The notes under the pieces: generated by a model
What the model was told of the DNA's origin: nothing
What the model saw: only the letters and a program-made list of their open reading frames with translations
Database searches by the model: none
Part shown: piece by piece, positions 1-11,301 of the stretch
Numbering within the stretch: position 1 is the stretch's first letter
Layout: every line of letters begins with the position of its first letter
Translations under genes and position numbers: made by a program
Origin: Hyposmocoma kahamanoa
Taxonomy: Eukaryota; Arthropoda; Insecta; Lepidoptera; Cosmopterigidae
NCBI RefSeq assembly: GCF_003589595.1
Contig: NW_020654748.1
Span: 8,098,286-8,162,285 of the forward strand
Direction of reading: 5' to 3'
DNA: 64,000 nucleotides

Positions 1-1085
1 GTGGGAAAATTAACTGCATAATAAATATTCAACACAAGCGCAGCTACTTTGCACGATTTAACCTACATCAGGTTCGCGGAGTAGCAAATTAATTTACTTC
101 TATTTTTATGGATGTAGAATATTAAAAAAAAGCTTTTTTCAAGTTTTACCACACAAAGTCCTATTGATAAATACATATCTGGGAAAAAAATTGTTGCTTT
201 ACACTAATTTCTTCTCGACACTTTAGCATAATTTATACAAAGTTGGTATCTTGTTACTCTGTATTCAGAACCCTTCATAGATCCATGTTCCTGTTGCCCA
301 GGTGTAACAAGGCAGATGTTTTCCTTTCCATCTATTAACTTTTCTGTTTTCTGTCCTTAATACGGAAAAATGATAAGATTAAATCAGAGTACCTATTAAT
401 TTCTGCGAACGGGATCGTTTCTTATTAAATAATAGCAAAAAGCAACAAAACGAATTTAGAAATAAGCATTTGTGAAGTGTGTTTCTTTGAAAGTCTTTAT
501 TCTTGATTCCCCTGTATTATTTTTTCATAGGCAGTTAGGATTTTTTTACGTAATTCGTAAATTGAAAATATATGAGTTTTTTTTATTATTTATGCCAAAG
601 TATAATATTATTTCGTGTTACTTGTAATGAATAAATATGGAAATAAATTCCTTTGACAAAATAAAACCACGTAATTAATTAGTTTACAACTAAACGAATC
701 ACCTATTGCTTACTCTAATTTTGTAATAGTTTTTCTAAATGATATTATTTTTCGTTTCTTGATTGAATACTTTTTAAACACGGTAATTTAATAAGTGTGA
801 CTTTGAATGATGTAATGTTAAAATTGTGTCATTTTTCATCATCAATCTATCGCAGTTCACTGCTGGTCGCCTCCAATGTTCACCATTTCTCCCGGTCCTC
901 AACTTGTCGCATCCATCTGCTACCAACAGCCAAAGTCAAGGTAAAAATAATAATTTATTCTATAGTTAAAACAAATGTATATCTACTTGGTGCTGACTTC
1001 CCTGAGAAGAAAAGTAAGAAAGAAACACTAGCGGTTACTCTTTCCAAATAAACTTAAATGCTATGGAATACACTTTGAATCAAAT
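1..1085. other. AT-rich sequence, no feature recognised
   Basis: Low-GC sequence with many A and T runs. The only open frame over 80 codons (797-1051, +) has no recognisable domain and reads like chance. No repeat shared with the rest of the window was seen. Confidence 0.5.
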
Positions 1086-1087
1086 TT

Positions 1088-1232
1088 GTGTGGAGTCAAC
1101 CTTTGGAAGGTCGTCACTCATCTAGCTAGAGGGCCTCCTACACTACGTTTGCCGAGCCGTGGATTTTACGCAAGAACTTGTTTCCCTTATCGATTACCAC
1201 TTCTTCGACCGATATGTCGAATGACGTCTTAT
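1088..1232 (-). mobile_element. RTE-clade LINE reverse transcriptase C-terminal remnant
   Basis: Read on the minus strand, about 45 codons follow the order of the C-terminal segment of lepidopteran RTE retrotransposon proteins: a 'HIGRRSGNR' block, then 'KQVLA*NPRLGKRSVGGPL' and, after a one-base frameshift, 'SDDL'. In intact RTE proteins this part reads like W-A-G-H-I-A-R-R, K-V-L-E-W-x-P-R, G-K-R-S-V-G-R-P and R-W-x-D-D-L. At least two in-frame stops and one frameshift show that it is dead. It is the same protein class as the scrap near 47.8 kb, but from a more C-terminal segment. The clade call rests on motif order remembered from the family, not on an alignment. Confidence 0.72.
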
Positions 1233-1239
1233 AAACTTG

Positions 1240-2155
1240 AAAATATTCCTTTATCCTAATGTCCCCTTTTTTATTGTTGCTTTTATTCTAATTGAGACAT
1301 GGGCTCACGTTTCTTATTATTAAACTCATTTAAAAACGACTTCAGGGATTTGTTGAAATCCAGCAAAAGCCGTTGAGGAGACGAAATTACGCTAACTACC
1401 AATTACTAACATTATATTGTGCATAACGTTTCTCTATTACGAACCTTTTTGGTTTGCTGCTAAGGTTGACGTTACTTTGTGAATCGTGTCATCGTTTGTT
1501 CGCTGGTTTGTAATGGGGTTTACCTAAATGTTATTTTTACGCATTTTCATTTTCCTATACAAACAACAAACGGTTGGTTCGCTAAATATTGAATCAGAGG
1601 TAACGTGTTTTATTGTTTTCTGTCCATCTTGGGGTATAATTCTATTTCGTTTGAAAAGAAAAATGTTAAAACGAAAATAAATGCTTTCTTTTTAGATATT
1701 TTATTTGTATGAATAATCAAATTTAAAGTAATGGTAAACACGATAAATTAAAACATATCACAAGAAACTAAAAAAAAACACAAAATATACAAAACAAACT
1801 CAATAGGCATACAATACATAATTATACAAAAAAATAAGTAAATGCGTGTATTTGTGATTATTTACGTCGAATGCTGTTGTATAACTGTGATTTGGTATAA
1901 GAAGTGATGATAAACTACATATAAATTTTGTTTTATATTTTGAGCGAGATTGTACTTTGTTATTTAAGCCAAGTAAATTTGCCTACAGGGTGTTAAAACA
2001 TTGAATATGACCACCAATACAAACAACTCCACCAATGAACGGCCAAAATAAATAGGTATTTCGAGTTTTCTTCAAATTTTGTCCCTTTCTGTTTTTTTCC
2101 CAGCATCCACGTCCTTTAAGGAAACGCTAACAAGATATTTGAATGAAATAGTACG
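1240..2155. other. AT-rich sequence, no feature recognised
   Basis: No open frame of note, no repeat shared with the rest of the window, and no strong inverted repeat seen. Composition is uniformly AT-rich. Confidence 0.5.
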
Positions 2156-2342
2156 TTTTTTATGATACTTAGTGACGGGACGAACAAGTCTGGTGGTAAA
2201 CTACACTGCTGCTGTCCATAGCAGTTGCTGTGCCACTTAGAGCTTTAAAGCTCTATAAAAATCCTAAAATTCTAAGGGACATTGCGACTGCGCCCGTCAC
2301 TCTGAGATAATATAAGTTGAAAAGTCCCATGTAATTTCACCA
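2156..2342 (-). repeat. Family A SINE-like repeat, 5'-truncated
   Basis: Begins, in minus orientation, with the T-run and the 'tagtgacgggacgaacaag' end typical of family A, and continues to the 'gtcccatgtaatttcacc' block where it stops. It therefore lacks the outer third (hairpin 1 and the 'agctcctactgc' 5' end). The middle is altered by a local AT-rich duplication around the hairpin-2 loop. Strand is assigned from the A-rich tail. Confidence 0.8.
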
Positions 2343-3644
2343 AAATACACTCAAAAATATTATATACTATAATCATTGGACGTGTATGTTTGTAATCTGT
2401 CTATGACTTTAATAATATGAATAACCTGTGTTTCAAACATAATAATATTGTCATCCTGATACATCTCGGATTTTTTTTTGTTAAAAATAATGAACATATA
2501 ATAATTATGTACAATGTTTGAAATCTGTTTTCTTTTGCTCTATGATTTTAGTATTCAATATTTAGAATTTTTGTATAAATACTTATGTCAGAGAATAACT
2601 TTACCAGTATACCTGAATTTTATATGTTATATTCTTGAAATTTTGCTTGCTTTTTATAAGTGGAAAAATAACGTACGTAGATGTTTTACGATGCTACGCG
2701 ACTTTTAAGCGTAGCATTTTTACGTATGCATTTTTCAACGAAACTCGTAGCACTATAAATGAAATGTTGGTTAGCTACATTCATAAAACTTTACACAATC
2801 TTAAAATTTGTTAAAAACAAAACATGCCGTGAACTGACAATGGCATAAACCAGTAAACAAAATGGCGAGTATTTAAATTCTTTAAATTCTTCTGGTAAAT
2901 TCCTTTGCGAATATGAATCAACTCACGAATTTCTTTTTATCTGGCCGTGTCTGCGAGCGACATGACTTTTGATACGTGATCAGAATATTCCCCAATTACG
3001 GGCGCTTTAAGGAGTAGCGCCCGACACAAGATACTGGATCAAGGTAAAAGAGAGAAACGATTAGGATTTTGGCCGACACACAAGGTAACCTTTTCTTTAC
3101 AAAAAGGTCTGGTCATATATCGTGGTCTGGCCATATAGTGATCGTAATGATGATAAAAAGAACTAAAGCAAAATAATATTCGACGTCACAAAAAAAAAAC
3201 CTAAATAAATTGTGCATGGTGAATTGGATATTTGTATGTGGAACCAAAATGTATGTTCTCGCTAAAGTTATCTAGGATGATCAACCGCTGAAACGTGATG
3301 GGACATAATTGTTTCACGGTAATATTGAAAAATCACAGATATATATATATATAAGTACGTACTTAATAAAGACAATCTATACTTTCGTACACGCAACCTG
3401 TACATTGAAACAGCTGCTCCATTTCCAATATTACATTTTCTAATATAACGATTTTGTCGATGTAGCAATCCACACCCAGTTCGCCTTTGCGTCACATTTG
3501 TTTAATTTCCTTGTTTCTTTTACTTGGGATTTCTTTTGCTTTTTTGTGAAAAGTTAGTACATTTCTTTTTTTGGTTTTTCATATTTCATTTTCTCCATTT
3601 TTGCTATTTAATGAAATTTGTCGTCATAGTCAATGATAATGAAT
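2343..3644. other. Unassigned DNA with two small inverted repeats
   Basis: Holds an imperfect inverted repeat around 2683-2727 built on 'gatgctacgc'/'gcgtagcatt', and a 7-bp GC stem at 3000-3022 (gggcgct/agcgccc). Either may be the end of a worn miniature element. An open frame at 3268-3495 (-) has no recognisable content. Confidence 0.4.
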
Positions 3645-3688
3645 GTTTTTTTTTGTGATATCAAGTAACGGGACGAACAAGTTTACGG
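3645..3688 (-). repeat. Family A 3'-tail fragment
   Basis: A T-run is followed by 'gtgatatcaagtaacggga' and 'cgaacaagt', the extreme 3' end of family A, then homology stops. Only about 40 bp remain, consistent with 5' truncation at insertion or later deletion. Confidence 0.7.
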
Positions 3689-4337
3689 AGTCTACTGTTT
3701 TCTACGTTTCTATAATATTTTAATTACATATAAATTAACAGCGACATGCAGATTGTCCATTTGCGTTATTTTGGTGATCATAGTAAGATAATTTAAGGTG
3801 GTATACTATGACAAATGCGATTCTATAGTCTATATATTACTGCTCGTGGGATATTCTGTTGATGCAACTTGGTAATTTTACACCTTACAGAAGCTGTGAA
3901 CTTTTTCCGACACGCTCATGTAATGCATACATGTAACTTACAAGTAGAAGTGACGTTACACTGGGATTTGAAAAGGATACGAAAAACCACCCCTCTACCA
4001 GCAAGCTAACAGCGCTTCGTAGGTCACAGAATTTGAATTATTGTGTTAGTTTTTTTCTAATATGAGCTTTATATTTCTCCTCTACCTTGCACCAAAAGTT
4101 GAAATATGAAAATGTATTCAGCGCCGTACAGTAACAATCGATGACAGCTGCATTAGCGTCAGGCGCAGCGATTTATCGGATAGATTTATTATGTATTTTG
4201 TTTGTTTACCAAACACGTTGTATTATATCGCAATTTTACGTCTCACGGTTGTTTATGGTTTGTATCTAAGTGATTGTAGAATGTAATTTAAATTGTATAG
4301 CAGTAAAAGAAATACCGACTAAGCTAGCCGGGAAAAA
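3689..4337. other. Unassigned DNA
   Basis: No coding signal, tandem repeat or shared repeat recognised. Confidence 0.45.
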
Positions 4338-4612
4338 GCCGTAGTAGCCTAATAGTTTGACATACCGCCTCTTAAGCTCAGACCGTGGGTTTGAATCAAG
4401 ACTCGTACCAGTGAGAATCTATGTGTGAAATTTAATTTGAAATTTACCACGAGCTTTTTGGTGGTGCAAAACTTCATTATGAGACCTGCACGTCGAAGAT
4501 GGTTTTCAACCCGTATTGGGTCAGCGTGGCTGAGTATGGCCCAAACCCTCGTCAGGCAGGAGACACTTCCGTGCCTAATATTGGGACGTATATATGGATT
4601 GATTATGATAAG
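4338..4612 (+). repeat. Family B tRNA-derived SINE (Metulj-like)
   Basis: Starts with a tRNA-like head ('gccgtagtagcctaatagtt', box A-like) and a box-B-like 'gtgggtttgaatcaa'. It continues through the shared 'accacgagctttttggtg' body and the 'gcgtggctgagtatggccc' segment, and ends in a 'gattgattatgataa' tail. That tail resembles the (TGA)n-type ends of Metulj-like lepidopteran SINEs. A 104-codon frame across it is incidental. Other copies lie near 50.5, 60.2 and 62.6 kb. Confidence 0.8.
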
Positions 4613-4789
4613 TAGTCAAAAGGTCGAAAATCCAATTAAAATGTTTGCATGTGCAGTCTGCAGAACGACTGTTGAAAGCGACCTATATTTACAGTGGGAT
4701 ACATTTTCATTTCAAATAAATTTTGTTTTAGTCAAATAATCGCTCACTATTAAATTAAACGTATTAACAAAGTATTTTATTAAGTTTGA

Positions 4790-5056
4790 GTAGCAGTAGA
4801 GCTCCTTGTGAAAGAATTCGTTCAGGGAATTACTGCCATATTACATACACAGTTCCAGTTTTGAAGGGCTGCTTGTGAGACTACAGGTACATGGGACTTG
4901 TAAATTTTATGTCTAAAGATCACGACTGATTCAGTTATAGTATCTCTCAAATCCTTGCGATTAAAGCATTGAGTGCTACTTCAGCTATTATGGGTAGGCG
5001 TGTCGTTTACAACCTGGTCCACGAATTGTTCATTCCGTCACTTATTATCATCATAG
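4790..5056 (+). repeat. Family A SINE-like repeat, near full length but diverged
   Basis: Has the fixed 5' end 'gtagcagtagagctcctt' and runs to the 'ttcattccgtcacttatta' 3' end, where the usual A-run has been lost. Part of hairpin 1 is deleted. This is one of the older-looking copies. Confidence 0.8.
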
Positions 5057-5324
5057 GGTTACAAATAGCTACAGTTATTTATTTATTTAAACTTTATTGC
5101 ACACATAAAAGTACAAATAGCGGACGTAATGCCATAAGGCTTTCTCTACCAGTCAACCCGAGGACTGAATTTAGAATAAACAACAGGGGTGCATAACATG
5201 ACAAATAAAAACACATAGGATCAGAGTTTATAGATAATTATGATACTTAATTCACCCACAACATAAATATACATACTATATATAGCATAAACTATACATG
5301 ACAAATTATATCCATGTATAAACA

Positions 5325-5327
<3 letters not shown>

Positions 5328-5374
<47 letters not shown>
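5328..5374. repeat. (TA)n microsatellite
   Basis: About 23 uninterrupted TA units. A minus-strand open frame through it encodes an I-Y run and is an artefact. Confidence 0.95.
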
Positions 5375-5375
<1 letters not shown>

Positions 5376-5376
<1 letters not shown>

Positions 5377-6310
5377 CTGGGACGGTTTTCGGACACCCAC
5401 GTTGCGTCACACGTCGCGGTCCATACGTGTAAGTATACAAAATAGTAATAATGTTTTATTATATTATTATGTATGTTAGTCAATAAGATATGTATTTATG
5501 GGTCTTTTGTAACCTGAATATAAATAAAAATATTTACATGAGGTGCTTCACAAAGTTATAGATTCGATTGTAATATTAAGTTACGGTCTATTGAGACATG
5601 ATTTAAAAGTTATAAACATGAGGTGAAGGGCGCGGTTACTACGCTGTGTCTCTGTCGACCCAATTCCCAATTAATAAATATTTCTATCCCACATCTTCCC
5701 ATGGAATCCTCTAAAGCTTCAATATAGAAAATGATGGAGTATCTATTTAATTCACCTGTTTACACAAAGCGTAACGAATAAGGTAAATCTTTTTTTAAAT
5801 ACAAATTCTGAAGGCCGGGCACGAACAATCATAAGCTTATGTCGTGTTATGTAAGTGGATTATTTTGTTTTGTAGTATCAGAAATGAACAAAGAAACATC
5901 TAACGAATAGCCAAAGTGTAACCACTTACCAATTATACAATATTCAACGAAAAAAAAAACCAAGTAAATTACTTATAACTTTTGTGGTCACGCAAGGAAA
6001 CTATTAGTATAAACGAAGTGACGTTTCCGATACAATCTTGAGTCAATCGAATGACGTGTGACGAGGAGAAATAGAAATTCAACGATTTTAAAAGTTTTAA
6101 TCGTAATCATTACGTTACTTAACTTCGAGAGAATCTAATTTTCTCTGTTCACATTAGTGTCAAAAGATAATCTGTTATGCAATCACACTGCAAATCTGGC
6201 TCAATTTCCTTAATATATCCTTTTGTAGAACAGAGAGGATATTTTTAAATCAATGACGGCGTTTACTGTACTGTAAATCATACTTTTTGTCTATATTATG
6301 TACATTAAAT
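5376..6310. other. AT-rich sequence, no feature recognised
   Basis: No shared repeat or coding motif seen. Contains one ten-base A-run and scattered CG dinucleotides only. Confidence 0.45.
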
Positions 6311-6400
6311 TATATTGCTGGTGTACCACAGGGTAGGGTCTTTACACCTTTATTGTATTTGTACAGTTACGTATTCAACATGGCGTATGTGCGCTGGCAG
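6311..6400 (+). mobile_element. LINE reverse transcriptase fragment (AGVPQG motif)
   Basis: In the frame starting at 6317 the sequence reads 'AGVPQGRVFTPLLYLYSY', matching the conserved jockey/CR1-type pattern A-G-V-P-Q-G-S-V-L-G-P-L-L-Y-L. The reading frame stays open for about 14 residues beyond this but loses recognisable similarity. Nothing upstream could be matched, so only one domain block survives. It is a small, dead fragment. Confidence 0.65.
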
Positions 6401-6475
6401 CCTGCCTCTCTTTAGTTTCTGTTTTATGCAATCTCTGTGATGTAGGTGTTAAATTTAATTCGACTAATCTTTATA

Positions 6476-6660
6476 ACTGCCTTCGAGGCCGAACGATTAC
6501 CATGCTGGTCTACCACGCAGAGGTTTGATTCCCAGGCCGGGAGAAATATTTGTATGGCCTACATTCATTGCTCCCGTGAGTTTGGGTGCTATTTGTGGTT
6601 GTCTATATTTTATGTGTCGGATTTTCACCAGTGCATGGCTATGGGTGTGTGCGATAAAAA
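6476..6660 (+). repeat. Family C tRNA-derived SINE
   Basis: Opens with 'actgccttcgaggccgaacg' (tRNA Leu/Ser-like box A region) and the box B 'aggtttgattcccaggccg'. It continues through the family-specific 'atttgtatggcctacattc' body and ends in 'gtgtgtgcgataaaaa'. Other copies: 28.8, 52.9 and 63.0 kb (reverse). Confidence 0.82.
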
Positions 6661-6661
6661 A

Positions 6662-8330
6662 AGAACAACAATTCTTCCTTTTTAAACACACCTTTATAAA
6701 CAAAATAAAAGTTCTTCTCGATTTCTTTTTCTAGTGTTGAGTCTTTGTTTTATTTTGAGTACAAAAAATATTTTCACACTGTATTTTTTTAAGTGAACGA
6801 TTGACCGAACTTGTTCACTTATTTCAATTAACCTATATTGTTTGTGACAGTTGAAAATATCTAATCAGATAATTCCCTCGTTTTATGTTATTTATATTGA
6901 TTTGCGGTAAAAAGCTTTCTACATGATAATCCATCGAACGCGCTGTGGAACAAAAACAATCAAGGGGTTACCAGAAAAATATTGTCTAATCAATGTAAAC
7001 AAGTGACTTTTTCATTGTGAATTTTAAAACAGTCCGTATTGATAACGGTGTGGATGGATTAAAATTTCATTTCATTTTGTTTTTATTTCATTTTACAACT
7101 CGAATAACTTAGCAATAATCCATTGACTACATTTGGACGTAAACCGCAGTAACCCAAAACTAGAACATGGGTGTGTGTTTTGTGTACAAATAGTAATATT
7201 TTGTTGTGTATAGTCGATGTCCTTAGATACCTGACCCCCTATACGACTATTTGGTTCTGAGTAGATCGGTGTGAAGAAAAGTGTTAAACAAACTTAACCT
7301 TTAACCCGTAAGCCGTAAAATTCATTTTAATATGATTTCCTTATGGCATCATTAGTGAATAGCGTTTAAAAATTTTTTTAACTCAATTTAATCTTTAATT
7401 ACTTACATAACTTACTTACATTTAATTACTTAAACGCAAATTTTAACAACAAAATGCTGGAATTCGTTAATTGTTGAATGTGTAACGAGGCTCTCAAAAC
7501 CAAAAGGTCGGCTATAGGGGTTAGGTACCTTAGGGCGCCGAATGTACACTATTTATTAACTTTTGTTGCGATTATTTGACGTAAATTAATGCTACTTTTT
7601 TATTATTTATGTTCAATTCTACCAACGACAGTCTAAAAAGAATGACTGTTTCCTGGTTTAGGTGTTTGTATTGACTTGTTGGTTTGCCAAATAAATAATG
7701 AAAGTAGGAGTTATATTCATTTTTCTACAAGTAAATATAATTCTCGAAACAGAAAGTCTAGTGTAATGCATAGTCATTAATAATAATGGTGTTTACGTAT
7801 ATAAGTTTATGTTAATATCTAGCCTGGTAAGGTTAGATCTCATTTTCTACAAAAACAGAAGAATTGAAATTGTTAACTAAAAATGAATAGGAAATAACAA
7901 ACTAAGTTCATGTATCTGTTTATATAGAAAAATATTTTTTTCTCTCCTTCACTTTTCCTAGACTTTCGAATGATCTCGTATTATGAAATTGAAATGAGGT
8001 CGGTTTCCTCATAACGTTGGCAAAATGTTTTCCTTTATTTGCGATAGTACTTTTGAAAGATCACAGGGAGCTCTATTGGTACTCCAAACGAGTTAGTGCA
8101 GTACACTAACGGGAAGCACGCATCCGCAAGCTTATTTAGGTAAAATAATCTCCCTGGGCTTTTTGGATGCATACTTTCGATGTATGTAGTTTTAAACATG
8201 GATTTGCAAAAGTTCACTATTAAAATTTTTTTGTACGCCAAGCTTGTAGGCGTTTCTAAACAACATCATAGACTACTTTTATTAATAATGGATTCATAAT
8301 TAAAAATGGATTAACACAATCGTATTTATT
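6662..8330. other. AT-rich unassigned DNA
   Basis: No repeat shared within the window and no recognised domain. A 68-codon minus frame at 8035-8241 has a less AT-biased composition than its surroundings but matches nothing I know. Confidence 0.4.
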
Positions 8331-8799
8331 TATTTTATTTCATAAGTTTTCGCAGATGGCGCTGAAGGCGAAAAAGTAAAAAAAAAACGCGCGCATCGTT
8401 GCCACAATAGAACACCCATTTTGACAAATATTTTTTTTGACATTTGCACGTGATGCTCGACGCTGTCACTTGTCACGATTATTTTTTTTTTGTGACTGAA
8501 AAATAACCAACAGATTTGACGAAAGCAGCCTCGAAAACATGGCCGCTATGAACTGTCAAAGTCTACTCGCCCTTGATGAAAAATCCTTTGGAACGACCTA
8601 GTATATTTTGTCAAACCAAAAACAGCGGTAGCAGCGCGGCTTGTAAGTGTGCGCGCCCGCTGGGTGCCATGTATGGACGCACACATGTACATAATTTCGC
8701 GATGTTCTCGCATTGCATCTGGTTGTCACACGCGCCTTTCATTAATGTTCGAATGTATGCGCCAAGCCGTGTACGTTTGTATGGAGTTACCATACGTCT
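8331..8799. other. Unassigned, locally CG-richer segment
   Basis: Contains several A or T runs of eight to ten bases and a stretch (8630-8700) richer in CG dinucleotides, with three overlapping open frames of 60 to 86 codons on both strands. None shows a domain. It precedes a family J repeat and may be an older, more complete part of that element. Confidence 0.35.
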
Positions 8800-9090
8800 T
8801 ATTACACGTACTGTGTCAAAACACTAGAAGTCCCTATTCAGTGTTTTGTAATATCATAACAATAATCATTCGGTTGTGGTCAAGGCACAACATATTTATC
8901 CGTTTTTAAATAGAAATAGCTTATTTTGCAAAGTCAATTAAAATTACTCAAGAGAATTCTTTAATATCAAATGAACAAACTAAGTTAAATGTATTTTATG
9001 ATGTTAACTTGAAAATTTTCAAAAACCAAAATACCTCGTTGTAGCTCTTTTTTAAAATGTTGTTTTTAATTTTACAGTGTATTGGTTTAA
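8800..9090 (+). repeat. Family J interspersed repeat, copy 1
   Basis: Shares order and sequence with 32345-32620: a 'cagtgttttgtaat' block, then 'aatagcttattttgcaaag', 'aactaagttaaatgtatttt', and a final 'ttaattttacag' followed by a 'gacac'-containing flank. The two copies are diverged, perhaps 65 to 75 per cent by eye. No coding capacity or terminal repeats were identified, so the class is unknown. Confidence 0.5.
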
Positions 9091-9855
9091 CATCGCACAC
9101 GCAATCACATGACACTTGTACCTTTTGAGGAGTTTGACACCATTGCATTGGTATAGGGCAGCAGCGTCGTTAGCACTTATTTCTATTAACTAATTTTTGC
9201 AACTGGTCTTGACTTGTAACTGATCACTACGAACTGTTTTTGCCAGGGCACGTTTATTCAGAATTTCGGATAATAAATAGTTTGTGAGACGCACCGCGCA
9301 TAGGTATATTTTTGTTTCATTTGATAGTATATTTTTATCAGAAATTTTAAGGGCTTGTAGGCGTAGCTAATATACTTTTGGGATGGGTCTCTGAGAGGTT
9401 TAGCAAAAAAAGGGTTGCTTAAGTGTTTTTACCCCTTTATCCACCTGTCTACGCCAATTGTTATTAACTCCAACAGGGAGTTTATGTTTTCCTCTTTATA
9501 TTTCCTAATAAAATATTAATTCTATTATATTAATTAAGCCAAACCTAGAGTCCGTAGTTCTAGAAGTTAGAGCAACATGCTGTGTTGACTGCCCGTGCGC
9601 AGTATGGACCGACATAATAAGTCACGTCTCGCCCCGTGTTACCTCCAGCCCGCATACAATGAAAGCCTGTCTCATATTGCAGTCGGAGAAATAATTGCAC
9701 TAGAACTGACTTGAATACTAATACGTGAATAAAGGTCTGACTGTAAAGAAATAAAATATATTTAATGGCAAAATATATGTAAAATGTTAATATACGTGTG
9801 TATTGTTTTTAATGAAAGAAGTATTCAAAATTAAATATATAATACATTTTTTAAT
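9091..9855. other. Unassigned DNA
   Basis: No coding motif or shared repeat recognised. Confidence 0.4.
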
Positions 9856-10157
9856 TTTTTTCAGATACCAAGCGGCGAAACGAACAATTCGTTCAGCTGG
9901 TGAAATCCGACACGTCTGTCCGTAGCAGTTACAGTGCCACTTAAAGCTTTAAATTGCAAAGATCTGAGGGGCACCGCCACTGCATCCCTCACCCTGTGAT
10001 ATAAGTTTAGTCCCATGTGCCTGTAATTTCATTAAGCACCCTTAGCCTTCATAACGTAGAATGTAGCAATGTGAACATTACTGATTGGCCGCAAAATTTG
10101 GTAAGGTGGCAGTACTTTCCTGGACAAACTCTTTCACAAGATGTTTTACTGCTACTG
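9856..10157 (-). repeat. Family A SINE-like repeat, near full length
   Basis: Runs from the T-rich end and 'gataccaagcggcgaaacga' through both conserved inverted repeats to the fixed 5' end 'ttttactgctact'. Many transitions relative to the other copies, so it is a relatively old insertion. A 79-codon frame overlapping it is incidental. Confidence 0.85.
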
Positions 10158-11036
10158 AAAATATTGAAATGTTACAATTTACGTGATAGGTCTGATGTAG
10201 GATTGGCGAACGCTTTAAAAGACAAAACATCTAATCTGGGCATTGCGTGTAAGTAGCAGTAAGTTAACAGTGAATTATTATGTAAATAAAATAATTTAAA
10301 AGGTTACCTGGCATTTTGCAGCGCATACAAAAATAACCATCTCTCCATGCTAATTCCTACTGCAGCCAACATACTAATTAAATTCTTTGCGACTCGTGTT
10401 TTTTGTTTATAAAAAAAAACTTATCTTTTTAAAGAAATAGAATGTAATTTTACGTATGGGCCTTTCCGACAGACATTATCTATGCTTTTTTATTCACATC
10501 TTTTTAGTTATTTATTATAACGGCTCTTATTACATTTATCCTAAGTACAGTAAAATAAGTAACACGAAATCCCTTTTATCTACTTTTGACTAGCCTGCGT
10601 TACGTTTGAAATTTGATCAAAGGCAAACGACAAAGGCATCTGACGAAAAAATCTTCGCTTTCCCGTCGCGCTCATCTACATAATTTCATTTCTTATTCTT
10701 TTTTGTTACATCACTATTCAAGGTACTATTCACGCAATTCGAGGGCTTTTCTCAGTTTCTATTTCTGCGGCTGCAGCGAGGTAGTCGGCACGTGCGCCGG
10801 TTGAATGTTTATTGCCTTGAGATTGTGGCGTAACTCGCCCCTGTTATAATGCGATATTTGAACATCTTTCGTCTAACTATGTAGATCAAGAAGAAACACT
10901 TTTGTGACACTGTATAGAGTTTGTGACACTAATCGGCGATTTGGTATAGATATGGATGATATTAGTAACTGTTATTTGACACCGAGTTTCTTTACAAAAT
11001 GAGTCCATTTTGAAGTCTTAAATTTTAAATGAAACT
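10158..11036. other. Unassigned DNA
   Basis: A 63-codon frame at 10613-10804 (+) has no recognisable motif. No repeat shared with the window. Confidence 0.4.
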
Positions 11037-11301
11037 ATTTTTAACCGACTTCAAAAAAAGGAGGAGGTTCTCAATTCGATTGTATGTTTTTTTGTATGTA
11101 TCGTACATGATAACTGAACCGATTTTGATAATTCTTTTTTGTTGGGAAGAGGATACCTCAGTAGTGGTCCCATTTAAATTTGAAGAAAATACTCCACCTC
11201 TAAGGGTAGCAAACTAGGGGATGAATGACTATTGACGTCGGTTTTTTTATTACTCTGTACTGAGATTATTGATTATTTTAGTACTCTGTACTGAGATTAT
11301 T
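11037..11301 (+). repeat. Family E 'AACCGACTTC' repeat, internally deleted
   Basis: Starts 'ttaaccgacttcaaaaaaag' and 'gaggaggttctcaattcga', keeps the 'ccacctctaagggt' block, then jumps to the 3' end 'gtcggtttttttattactct'. It lacks about 200 bp present in the copy at 12.1 kb. The terminal motif 'tactctgtactgagattatt' occurs twice in tandem. The family is widespread in Lepidoptera by my recollection; its class is not settled here. Confidence 0.82.

Noticed and set aside
3000..3022. Hairpin as a transcription terminator
   Set aside because: Seven-base stem without a T-run in a eukaryotic intergenic context; no gene upstream.
5292..5483. Minus frame encoding an Ile-Tyr run
   Set aside because: Translation of the (TA)n microsatellite.
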